Positions 1 to 5,586 are shown, numbered from the stretch's first letter. The stretch: DNA of 64,000 nucleotides from Synechococcus sp. AG-679-A04 (GCA_003210775.1 QCUI01000002.1:1-64000); one strand, 5' to 3'. Numbers and translations: made by a program. Notes: generated from the sequence alone by a model not told the origin.

Positions 1-140
1 AAAGTATTGGTGGCTGGAATTTGTTTGTCTCCAACCTGATTATAAAATCCAGTTTCAATACAGGTAGAAGTCAATCCCTGCTGGTTATCAACACACTCCT
101 TTGCTTTCTTCGCGAGTGCTTTACCAGTTAGTTTTTCCAT
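1..140 (-). CDS. Partial cyAbrB-like regulator (3' end beyond window)
   Basis: A 46-codon frame opens at an ATG and runs off the left edge. It begins MEKLTGKALAKKAKECVDN and continues through a GFYNQVGDKQI stretch. The LTGxxL...K start followed by a short GF/GY segment has the same layout as the N-terminal half of the complete protein just upstream, so I read it as a second member of the cyanobacterial AbrB family. The C-terminal DNA-binding hairpin is outside the window, so the match is short. It lies 39 bases downstream of the other copy on the same strand and could be cotranscribed. Confidence 0.5.
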   Translation of the reverse strand, partial: MEKLTGKALAKKAKECVDNQQGLTSTCIETGFYNQVGDKQIPATNT

Positions 141-179
141 GATGTGGTAGTTGAATAATGGTGGCTAGAAGTGAATGAA

Positions 180-623
180 TCAGTCGTCTTTGGGTTCACA
201 AGGATCAATCCTGATACTTCCATCAGTGATCTTGATTTTGAATGTATCTCCAACAGAGTATCCATGAGCACGAAAATAACCTGCTCCAACCACAAGGGAT
301 CCATTCTTCATTACCTTCGTCTTGTAAGGCAGGGTTCTACCAACACCACCAGTTCTTTGGGGTTTCGCCTTCTGCATATTGGGTAGTGATAACCCTTGTG
401 CTTCGATCAATGCCAAGTAGAAACCACTCGGATTTGTAACCTTCTTTCCATTCTTGGTAGTTACATAACCTGCCTTTTCCAAAAGCACATCCTTAGGTGC
501 CTCTGAGTTCTCCTTCACACAGGCCAACAGGTCATCACCAGTGAGTGGTTTCGCCTCATTCTCATCAGAGGCAACAACCGCCTTAATAAGAGAATCCAAA
601 TCAAAGTCTGCTTCCTTAGCCAT
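180..623 (-). CDS. cyAbrB-type transcriptional regulator
   Basis: A 147-residue protein with the two-part layout of cyanobacterial AbrB regulators. The N-terminal part has a PLTGDDLL motif (about 26-33) followed by a KAGYVTTKNGKK segment. The C-terminal AbrB-like swapped-hairpin half (about 99-140) runs from YKTKVMKNGSLVVGAGY to DGSIRID. The family is DNA-binding and in cyanobacteria is linked to carbon and nitrogen control; here it probably controls island genes, which is inference. An ATG 17 codons further upstream exists, but a good sigma70-type promoter lies between the two ATGs, so the shorter MAKEADFD start is preferred. The leader would then be only about 15 bases. Confidence 0.8.
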   Translation of the reverse strand: MAKEADFDLDSLIKAVVASDENEAKPLTGDDLLACVKENSEAPKDVLLEKAGYVTTKNGKKVTNPSGFYLALIEAQGLSLPNMQKAKPQRTGGVGRTLPYKTKVMKNGSLVVGAGYFRAHGYSVGDTFKIKITDGSIRIDPCEPKDD

Positions 624-644
624 AACAAAGGTGTAAGTGCCCTT

Positions 645-674
645 ATTATAACGCAGTGGCTCTGGTCTTATCAA
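645..674 (-). promoter_or_regulatory. Sigma70-type promoter for the cyAbrB-like gene
   Basis: On the minus strand TTGATA (674-669) and a perfect TATAAT (650-645) are separated by 18 bases. The box overlaps the last codons of the upstream HNH-type gene and sits about 20 bases before the chosen ATG at 623. This gives the regulator its own promoter and supports the shorter start. Confidence 0.6.
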
Positions 675-1510
675 TCAGGCCTTAGCACATCTCCATTTGG
701 ATAAGTTTGTCCTCCAAGGCAGTTAAGGATAGATCGAACCGTTACTTGATATTCACCACATACACTCTTAGCAAAACCATTCTTGGTACCGCTCCATTTG
801 CCAAATCGTTCCCTTATCTCATTCACATGCCCATTCAACTTAGAGTTGCTTGTGGTTCTACCTTGATCAGGCAACAACATCCAACAAGTGTTCTCAGGTG
901 TGTAATCTCCATCATTGTTGATGCGCTCAATGGTGTGATGAGGTGAAGGCCTCTTACCTCTATCAGTAATGAAGTTAAGGATTCCATCCTCACCTAACCA
1001 TCTATCACAAACTTTGATTCCTTTCCCACCCCAATACTCATAATCCTCATAGTTGGGGTTGTAACACCTACCCTTCATACCATTGAGAATTCGATATTCA
1101 ATTGTTTTGGATAATCCATGAGTTCGCCTCCTATTTCCTAATTCTTCTCGTTGAAGGCAACCACAACTTTGAGAGTGCCCTGATAAGAGTGCATAAGCAC
1201 CAATCTTTACTTCATTGCCACATTCACAGATACAACTCCATTGGGATCTGCCAGCTGGTGTGTTCTCAACTCTTGCTTGAACTGTTAATCTTCCAAACTT
1301 CTCGCCACACAAATCAGGAACACCACGAGCACATTGCTGGCATTGTGTACTCCTTGCTCTCCTGAGCAGTGATCCCTTTACCTCAGCCTCATTGCCACAA
1401 TCACATCTCACTTTCCATCTTGTACCTGGATCAGTTTTAGATGATGGAACACGATAGAGAACGTTCCATTTGCCAAAACTCTGCCCACTTAGATCATAAA
1501 ACTTTCCCAC
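671..1510 (-). CDS. Phage-type HNH/zinc-ribbon DNA-binding protein
   Basis: A 279-residue protein with three parts. Two zinc-ribbon-like repeats come first: the first has C36 and C38 in a CDCGNE motif and C57/C60, the second has C93, C95 and C97 in CICECGNE and C116/C118. Each follows a GQxFGK or GEKFGR lead-in. Residues about 131-205 carry the block typical of phage HNH-like proteins: a HGLS start, GMKGRCYNP, YWGGKGIKVCDRW, and TIERINNDGDYTPENTCW. The C-terminal 50 residues look like an added helix-turn-helix. Such proteins are common in cyanophages and mobile elements and may nick DNA or act as homing enzymes; activity here is inferred. The start is GTG, directly preceded by an in-frame TAA, so it cannot be further upstream. 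Confidence 0.75.
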   Translation of the reverse strand: MGKFYDLSGQSFGKWNVLYRVPSSKTDPGTRWKVRCDCGNEAEVKGSLLRRARSTQCQQCARGVPDLCGEKFGRLTVQARVENTPAGRSQWSCICECGNEVKIGAYALLSGHSQSCGCLQREELGNRRRTHGLSKTIEYRILNGMKGRCYNPNYEDYEYWGGKGIKVCDRWLGEDGILNFITDRGKRPSPHHTIERINNDGDYTPENTCWMLLPDQGRTTSNSKLNGHVNEIRERFGKWSGTKNGFAKSVCGEYQVTVRSILNCLGGQTYPNGDVLRPD

Positions 1511-1675
1511 TTACAATCAAACATTATTATTCCTCTCTTCTTGTAACAGGATTCCCCTTATTCGTTAACTGATAATTCGTCTTAGCTAATACCTTTCAGT
1601 TCTGATAGTTACACTACAAGCATAACATTTAAAAGGAGGCAAGTTAAATATTTAAAGGACCCAATAACACATACA

Positions 1676-1828
1676 ATGGACATAGATGAGTTAGAGGAAA
1701 TGGTAGCTCTAATGAGGGAAGGTAAGTTACCAATGGATCCAAAGATCATTGGTAAACTGAGTCAGAAGCAACAGGAAAGGAGAGATATATTCCAAGATGA
1801 TTTCCTGAGCATTATTAGAAACCTCTAA
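1676..1828 (+). CDS. Small acidic/basic hypothetical protein, 50 aa
   Basis: A 50-codon frame opens at an ATG and ends at TAA. It begins MDIDELEEMVALMREGK and ends in a mixed charged helix, KLSQKQQERRDIFQDDF. It reads like a two-helix soluble protein with no cysteines and no membrane segment. A strong AAGGAGG lies about 38 bases upstream, too far for standard use, and a weaker AAAGGA about 17 bases upstream. I do not recognise the family. It sits alone between the HNH-type gene and the precursor cassette. Confidence 0.4.
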   Translation: MDIDELEEMVALMREGKLPMDPKIIGKLSQKQQERRDIFQDDFLSIIRNL

Positions 1829-1982
1829 TACACACCTACAATCCCCTGCAAGAGGTTTATAACAGGAGCAAGGCATAAGTTATTCCTAAGCACAAAAGAA
1901 CCCTCCAGTGAGAAGCAAAACACTGAAGGGTTGAGTAATCCAATGCATAAAACATGCACAGGTATTTATTGTTGTATCAAGT

Positions 1983-2045
1983 ACCTGGCACGATTGAGCA
2001 CAGTAATTGTTAGTTAAAGACACCTTGAAGCATTTTTGCTATAAC
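1983..2045 (+). promoter_or_regulatory. Conserved promoter module of precursor cassette 1
   Basis: A 63-base module found with the same length and spacing before all four precursor genes. It has an upstream element ACCTGGCACGATTGAGCACAG, then AAGACA (2017-2022), a 17-base spacer, and an extended -10 TGC-TATAAC (2040-2045). The ATG follows after exactly 21 bases, as in the other copies. The -35 keeps four of six consensus bases (GACA). No clear Shine-Dalgarno lies in the leader. Confidence 0.6.
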
Positions 2046-2095
2046 TGTCAATGTCTCCTGATAACCATGTCCCTAGAACAACTCAAAGCCTTCCT
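1990..2095 (+). repeat. 106-bp block identical to 4338-4443
   Basis: From just inside the upstream element, through the promoter, the leader region and the first nine to ten codons of the precursor, this block is identical base for base to the one at cassette 4. Cassettes 2 and 3 share the layout but differ at many bases. Identity stops sharply inside the gene, which points to recent duplication or gene conversion. Confidence 0.9.
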
Positions 2096-2330
2096 AGAAA
2101 AGGTCAAAGTAGACACCAGTCTTCAGGAAAAGCTCAAAGCATCTGCTGATGCTGATGCAGTAGTTGCGATTGCAAAAGAAGCTGGGTTTAGTTTTTCTGC
2201 TGACGACCTAACTAATCCAAAGCTCTCTGACGAGGAGCTGGAAGGTGTGGCAGGTGGACACTGCATTTTACATCCATCCATCACTGACACCCCCTCCATA
2301 ATACTGCCCATCATCATTTGCCCACCATAA
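2067..2330 (+). CDS. Nif11/ProcA-type precursor peptide 1 (87 aa)
   Basis: A leader of the Nif11-derived type seen in prochlorosins: MSLEQLKAFLEKVKVDTSL at the start, the IAKEAGFSFSADDL helix-turn in the middle, and SDEELEGVAGG ending in the double-glycine cleavage site (about residue 64). The core then reads HCILHPSITDTPSIILPIIICPP, with two cysteines and four Ser/Thr, so one or two thioether rings are possible. An upstream in-frame ATG exists at 2007, but it lies before the promoter -10, and all copies share the ATG used here. Known ProcA peptides are modified by the LanM enzyme ProcM and exported with leader cleavage at GG; neither protein is in the window. Confidence 0.85.
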   Translation: MSLEQLKAFLEKVKVDTSLQEKLKASADADAVVAIAKEAGFSFSADDLTNPKLSDEELEGVAGGHCILHPSITDTPSIILPIIICPP

Positions 2331-2377
2331 CTGCCACTAACAACTCAGTTACTCACCAACAGCTTACACGCTCGAAT

Positions 2378-2404
2378 AACCTCTGAAATTGACAGGGCTT
2401 TTTA
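2378..2404 (+). terminator. Weak possible terminator after precursor 1
   Basis: CCTCTG and CAGGG flank a short loop and are followed by CTTTTTATTG. The stem is short and includes a G-T pair. It occupies the same place after the gene as the clearer terminator of cassette 2, which is the main reason to list it. Confidence 0.35.
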
Positions 2405-2446
2405 TTGCTTCAATCACCCCAAAAAGACCATCAATAAGCCTTCAAT

Positions 2447-2509
2447 ACCTGACACGATTTAGCTCAGTAAGCATTAGATAAAGACATTGCAACAGGCCGC
2501 TGCTATTAC
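2447..2509 (+). promoter_or_regulatory. Conserved promoter module of precursor cassette 2
   Basis: Upstream element ACCTGACACGATTTAGCTCAG, AAGACA (2481-2486), 17-base spacer, extended -10 TGC-TATTAC (2504-2509), then exactly 21 bases to the ATG. Length and spacing match the other three copies while the filler sequence differs, so the spaced elements look selected. Confidence 0.6.
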
Positions 2510-2530
2510 TGCAGAACAGACCTCATACCC

Positions 2531-2758
2531 ATGTCCCTAGAACAACTCAAAGCCTTCCTGGAAAAGGTCAAAGCAGACACCAGTCTTCAGGAGAAACTAA
2601 AGGCAGCGAAGACTCCTGAAGACGTTGTGGGCATCGCTAAGGATCACGGCCATGAATTCACTGCTGATAAGATCACTGGGATGATGGAACTCAGCGAAGA
2701 AGAGCTAGATGGCGTTGCTGGAGGAGGCAACTGCGGGCCTGCTGCTATGTCTTACTAG
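2531..2758 (+). CDS. Nif11/ProcA-type precursor peptide 2 (75 aa)
   Basis: The leader MSLEQLKAFLEKVKADTSL, then TPEDVVGIAKDHGHEFTAD, then SEEELDGVAGG, is a close relative of precursor 1. The residues after the double glycine are only GNCGPAAMSY, one cysteine and one serine downstream of it, so at most one ring could form between them, in the Ser-after-Cys order. The core is among the shortest expected for this family. The gene has its own promoter module and a strong terminator, so it is a single-gene transcription unit. Confidence 0.85.
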   Translation: MSLEQLKAFLEKVKADTSLQEKLKAAKTPEDVVGIAKDHGHEFTADKITGMMELSEEELDGVAGGGNCGPAAMSY

Positions 2759-2805
2759 TGGGAAGAGGCAATTCCCTCTTCGCAGCTACTGATTTGTAAG
2801 ACTGC

Positions 2806-2831
2806 AACCCCTTCGATAGCAGGGGTTTTTT
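2806..2831 (+). terminator. Rho-independent terminator after precursor 2
   Basis: A 7-bp stem, AACCCCT (2806-2812) with AGGGGTT (2821-2827), closes an 8-base loop and runs straight into a T tract. It lies about 47 bases after the stop codon. Confidence 0.85.
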
Positions 2832-2874
2832 ATTACTTCAACAGTCTGACCAATCCCATAAATCAGCCTCCAAT

Positions 2875-2937
2875 ACCTGGCACGATTTAGCGCAGTAATT
2901 AATAGCCAAAGACACTGCAGCAGACCGTTGCTATAAG
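2875..2937 (+). promoter_or_regulatory. Conserved promoter module of precursor cassette 3
   Basis: Upstream element ACCTGGCACGATTTAGCGCAG, AAGACA (2909-2914), 17-base spacer, extended -10 TTGC-TATAAG (2932-2937), then 21 bases to the ATG. Now drives the broken precursor and, through coupling, probably the 360-codon gene behind it. Confidence 0.55.
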
Positions 2938-2958
2938 TGCTGAAAAGACCTGATACCC

Positions 2959-3096
2959 ATGTCCCTAGAACAACTCAAGGCATTCCTCGCCAAGGTCAAA
3001 GGCGATTCCAATCTTCAGATGAAACTAAAAGCAACTAAGACACCTGAAGAGCTTATTGATATGGCTAGGGAAAATGATTATGAATTAGAGAATTGA
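2959..3096 (+). pseudogene. Truncated Nif11/ProcA leader (5' part of split precursor 3)
   Basis: The start MSLEQLKAFLAKVKGDSNL and the following KTPEELIDMARENDYELEN are a normal Nif11 leader up to about residue 45, where a TGA ends the frame before the EEL...GG region. The missing end is found about 1.1 kb downstream (4176-4262). The TGA overlaps the TTG start of the 360-codon gene (TTGA), so this remnant could serve as a translated leader for that gene. No core peptide is left in this part. Confidence 0.75.
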
Positions 3097-4175
3097 TCTA
3101 CACTAATTATGAGGAATCAATATCCTGGGTGGTTAATGAAATCTTTGATCAAACAGATCAACGATTATGGGATCCTGTTCTAGAGATGGCAAGGAAAATA
3201 CAACTTGATGAGACCTGTCAGAAATACGAATGCTTGCTTGAATTTCATCATGATAATCACTTGGCCGTAGATGTATCTTTCGGTATTCTATCTTCGGCAG
3301 CACTTCTGCCCAAAGCGTTTATGCCAATCTGGTGGGACTTGTATCTGGAACGATGTGATCAAGTCGACCCCGTCAAAACTCTATCAGGGGGGATTAATGC
3401 AAGCAATGCTCGTACCCAATATAGAAAGCGAAATACCCCATTCAGTTGTGCGTTGCCTGACTATCATTATCTTGAATTTGACCTTTTAAAAAGCCCAATT
3501 TGTCTGGGAGGTGTATTTCAGAGTCTTGACATCGTTGAGACTGAGGTGCAGCCAAGGATGCTGAGCGACGTCCTTGACTATTGCATTGCTTTTCAAGAGA
3601 CCCCTAAACGAACGAATGAATGCCAGCAGATGTTGCAGGATATCTTTGAATCTCTTGGCTGCCCATATTGGATTGGTCTGATGGTTGGGAGAGAGGACAT
3701 GGTGAAACTAGTTTTTCAATCTTCTGCATCACTTGAAGATATTCAACCTAGCTTCTGGCCATGGTTCTCATCAGATTTTAGGACTTCATATGAAAATGCG
3801 ATGCAATATCTTTCTTCTCTCGAGAACACCAGTATACGCTGCTGTATTGATTTATGCTTATCAAAGCCATCGACCCATCCAAGACTTTGTTTTGAAATCT
3901 TCCCAGCCAGCCAGGCAAAAGAGTCCTCTAGCTGGTCTGTCCTGACCTCGCTAAAAAAGCACTTTAACTTGAAAGATGATTTAATCCTGAAGATACGCGA
4001 TTTATACATTAATCTCCCGAGAGGAGTCAAAAAAACCCCTTTCAGTCATATTTACTCTTGTCCGCAATTGCCTTTCAACAATATTGCGGCTGTTTTAAGT
4101 CACTACAAAATTTGTCTTGAAAAAGATCAGCCACTAAAGCTTAAGACTTATACTCGTGTCGTTTCTGAATTGTAG
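3093..4175 (+). CDS. Unknown 360-aa protein inserted in precursor 3
   Basis: No family recognised. The start is TTG overlapping the stop of the truncated leader; the stop is TAG, directly before the leftover leader end. The N-terminal half is rich in Trp and acidic residues (PIWWDLYLERCDQ about 78-90). Later segments look like paired beta strands with helices: YWIGLMVGREDMVKLVF about 192-208, CCIDLCLSKPSTHPRLCFEIF about 250-270, and LSHYKICLEKDQPLKLKTY about 333-352. There is no signal peptide or clear membrane helix. The strand-helix repetition and the peptide context raise the idea of a peptide-modifying enzyme of barrel type (for example a PT-barrel), but this is speculation. The AT-rich codon use matches the island. 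Confidence 0.7.
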   Translation: MIYTNYEESISWVVNEIFDQTDQRLWDPVLEMARKIQLDETCQKYECLLEFHHDNHLAVDVSFGILSSAALLPKAFMPIWWDLYLERCDQVDPVKTLSGGINASNARTQYRKRNTPFSCALPDYHYLEFDLLKSPICLGGVFQSLDIVETEVQPRMLSDVLDYCIAFQETPKRTNECQQMLQDIFESLGCPYWIGLMVGREDMVKLVFQSSASLEDIQPSFWPWFSSDFRTSYENAMQYLSSLENTSIRCCIDLCLSKPSTHPRLCFEIFPASQAKESSSWSVLTSLKKHFNLKDDLILKIRDLYINLPRGVKKTPFSHIYSCPQLPFNNIAAVLSHYKICLEKDQPLKLKTYTRVVSEL

Positions 4176-4262
4176 ACCGGTGAAATCATAAAGCTCCGTT
4201 AAGAAGAGTTAGAGCAAGTTTCTGGTGGTGGCACTGCTGGGTTCAAATGCTCGGAAGTTTGA
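4176..4262 (+). pseudogene. Leftover 3' part of split precursor 3
   Basis: In the frame GAA-ATC-ATA-AAG-CTC-CGT-TAA-GAA-GAG the reading is GEIIKLR-stop-EELEQVSGGG followed by TAGFKCSEV and a TGA. EELEQVSGGG is the expected end of a Nif11 leader (compare EELDGVAGGG of precursor 2), and the tail is a short core with one Cys. An in-frame TAA and the lack of any start make it non-coding by itself. Together with 2959-3096 it forms one precursor gene cut by the 360-codon gene. Confidence 0.7.
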
Positions 4263-4330
4263 TCAACGTCAATGAATGACTGTCAAATCTGCAGAGAAAA
4301 CCACAATAAGCCCATAAAGCAGCCTTCAAT

Positions 4331-4393
4331 ACCTGGAACGATTGAGCACAGTAATTGTTAGTTAAAGACACCTTGAAGCATTTTTGCTATAAC
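4331..4393 (+). promoter_or_regulatory. Conserved promoter module of precursor cassette 4
   Basis: Upstream element ACCTGGAACGATTGAGCACAG, AAGACA (4365-4370), 17-base spacer, extended -10 TGC-TATAAC (4388-4393), then 21 bases to the ATG. Almost all of it is inside the 106-bp block identical to cassette 1. Confidence 0.6.
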
Positions 4394-4443
4394 TGTCAAT
4401 GTCTCCTGATAACCATGTCCCTAGAACAACTCAAAGCCTTCCT
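4338..4443 (+). repeat. 106-bp block identical to 1990-2095
   Basis: Exact copy of the promoter, leader and first codons of cassette 1. Right after it the gene switches to a leader body (AKVKGDSSL) that resembles cassette 3 (AKVKGDSNL) rather than cassette 1 (EKVKVDTSL), so cassette 4 is a mosaic. Confidence 0.9.
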
Positions 4444-4681
4444 CGCCAAAGTCAAAGGCGACTCCAGCCTTCAGGAGAAACTAAAAACGGCAAAGTCACC
4501 TGAAGAGGTCATGGGCATCGCTGAAGAATGCGGCCACGCATTTAGCGCTGATGACATCAAAAAAGTAGAAGTTTCAGAAAGAGAGCTTGAAAACATTGCT
4601 GGAGGAGTATATGGAAATTCTATATTTGGAAACTGCAACGAGACAAAGGAGGACAGTCTTTGCAGTGAATGCAGCCTGTAA
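4415..4681 (+). CDS. Nif11/ProcA-type precursor peptide 4 (88 aa)
   Basis: The leader has MSLEQLKAFLAKVKGDSSL, then SPEEVMGIAEECGHAFSADD, then SERELENIAGG with the double-glycine site near residue 64. The core VYGNSIFGNCNETKEDSLCSECSL has three cysteines and five Ser/Thr, the richest ring-forming potential of the set. One extra Cys lies in the leader (EECGH). An in-frame ATG at 4355 is rejected because it precedes the promoter -10. The core shares nothing with those of precursors 1 and 2, the pattern of conserved leader with hypervariable core known from prochlorosins. Confidence 0.85.
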   Translation: MSLEQLKAFLAKVKGDSSLQEKLKTAKSPEEVMGIAEECGHAFSADDIKKVEVSERELENIAGGVYGNSIFGNCNETKEDSLCSECSL

Positions 4682-4726
4682 TTAACGATAGAGGAAAGTC
4701 TATTCCGGAAAATTCCGCAAATTGCA

Positions 4727-4930
4727 TCAAGTACCTCTTAGTTCCTTAGCCAGTAGATACCTCATCAACTGAGAGAACTTAATTTGACTCTCATCACAGT
4801 AGAGCTTTACTTCCTTATAGAACTCAGGATCCATCTTGAAGGAAACAATTTTATCTTGGGTAGGTCGAGGAATCCATTGAGCAGGTGTGGTTCCCCTTCT
4901 TACAGCGTCTCTTCCTGTGGATTTATGCAT
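4727..4930 (-). CDS. Ribbon-helix-helix-type small protein
   Basis: A 67-residue basic protein. The C-terminal 45 residues fit a ribbon-helix-helix DNA-binding fold: KIVSFKMDPEFYKEVKLYC gives a strand followed by helix 1, then a short turn (DESQIKFSQ) and helix 2 (LMRYLLAKELRG). The N-terminal 25 residues are a flexible basic arm. A GAAGAAG sequence a few bases upstream of the ATG serves as Shine-Dalgarno. Proteins of this kind repress their own or neighbouring promoters, or serve as antitoxins; no toxin gene is adjacent. It lies between the precursor cassette and the recombinase and may control either, which is inference. Confidence 0.65.
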   Translation of the reverse strand: MHKSTGRDAVRRGTTPAQWIPRPTQDKIVSFKMDPEFYKEVKLYCDESQIKFSQLMRYLLAKELRGT

Positions 4931-5171
4931 TTTTGATCTTCTTCAACACACTGGTGATTGTATTTAGATTATTACTTGGGTATTACACAAGCTGGGAATT
5001 GGCTAATACTTGAAAACATCAAAAAGAATGGGTATGCGTGCGTTAGTGTTCAAGGAAGGTTCTTATAAATGTGAGATCTTACTGTCGTCTTAGATTGCAT
5101 CATAAAAGAAATCAAGTCTCATAAAATTTCCTTATCTATCACGGGAATTCTCAGAACTTATCGAACTCTCA
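4931..5171. other. AT-rich intergenic stretch, no gene seen
   Basis: No frame with a convincing start and ribosome binding site was found on either strand. The left part is the likely promoter area of the ribbon-helix-helix gene. Confidence 0.5.
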
Positions 5172-5308
5172 AATAAATATCTTATGACTGAGTAAGTCAT
5201 GAGGATGGATTGATCCATGGTGGTTCTACCCCCATCCTCTTCAAATAAATACCTTTGGTTACTACCGGAACCGTGAGAAAGGGACCTTTGCCTATCAGGT
5301 CCCTTTCT
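5172..5308 (+). promoter_or_regulatory. Hairpin-rich block with two phage-late-type AATAAATA boxes
   Basis: Two copies of TCAAATAAATA (AATAAATA at 5172-5179 and 5244-5251) lie 72 bases apart. Between and after them are three inverted repeats: ATGACT/AGTCAT (5184-5200), GAGGATGG/CCATCCTC (5201-5208 with 5232-5239), and a 12-bp stem AGAAAGGGACCT/AGGTCCCTTTCT (5276-5308). AATAAATA matches the late-promoter box of T4-like cyanophages, a close form of the T4 TATAAATA. The final stem could end a short RNA, although the T run is poor. No protein frame is seen, so a small RNA or a control region is more likely. Confidence 0.45.
5276..5308 (+). terminator. Strong 12-bp hairpin, possible terminator
   Basis: AGAAAGGGACCT and its exact inverse flank a 9-base loop. 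Because of the symmetric A and T flanks it could act in either direction, but the T tract is interrupted on both sides. It lies downstream of the second AATAAATA box. Confidence 0.5.
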
Positions 5309-5353
5309 TGTGTCTAATCCAGATTCAGCAGGAACTCATTGACTTCCTCATCA

Positions 5354-5370
5354 CTCATATCACAGGAACA
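5354..5370. repeat. 17-bp direct repeat, copy 1
   Basis: CTCATATCACAGGAACA occurs here and at 5587-5603. On the minus strand it encodes the same C-terminal VPVI and stop of both the 52-codon gene and the recombinase, in the same frame. Confidence 0.85.
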
Positions 5371-5513
5371 TCCTCACTCCTGTAGTGAATCAACATGCCT
5401 TTGATGTGAGGTTGCTTGTCATCAAGTTCCCAACCCAACAATGTCTCCAGTTCTTGGCCACTAAGTTTTGACCATTGAGATACAAGAGCCTGTCTTACTA
5501 ACTCACGCTTCAT
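5355..5513 (-). CDS. Small hypothetical protein, 52 aa
   Basis: Frame begins MKRELVRQALVSQWSKLSG and continues through QELETLLGWELDDKQPHIKG to a stop. It reads as a soluble helical protein and is not recognised. It lies behind the recombinase on the same strand, 74 bases after its stop, and its last four codons and stop are identical to those of the recombinase. The stop overlaps another ATG (ATATGA), followed by only 14 codons. Likely cotranscribed with the recombinase; an excisionase-like or accessory role is possible but not shown. Confidence 0.5.
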   Translation of the reverse strand: MKRELVRQALVSQWSKLSGQELETLLGWELDDKQPHIKGMLIHYRSEDVPVI

Positions 5514-5586
5514 TCAGTCAGATCAATATTCATCAACATAACGCCAGTAGCATCAGTGAATTCAATGAGTTCGCAATTCGTCGCCT

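Noticed and set aside
393-399. ACCCTTG as a second copy of the candidate attachment arm
   Set aside because: A single 7-base match inside the cyAbrB coding region without the inverted partner or spacer; chance is enough.
2007-2066. In-frame ATG 20 codons before precursor 1 (and the same at 4355 for precursor 4)
   Set aside because: The added residues overlap the promoter spacer and -10 box, and copies 2 and 3 do not have this extension.
1983-4414. CRISPR-like array made of the repeated upstream modules
   Set aside because: Only four copies, 400 or more bases apart, each directly before a precursor gene; there are no regular spacers or cas genes.
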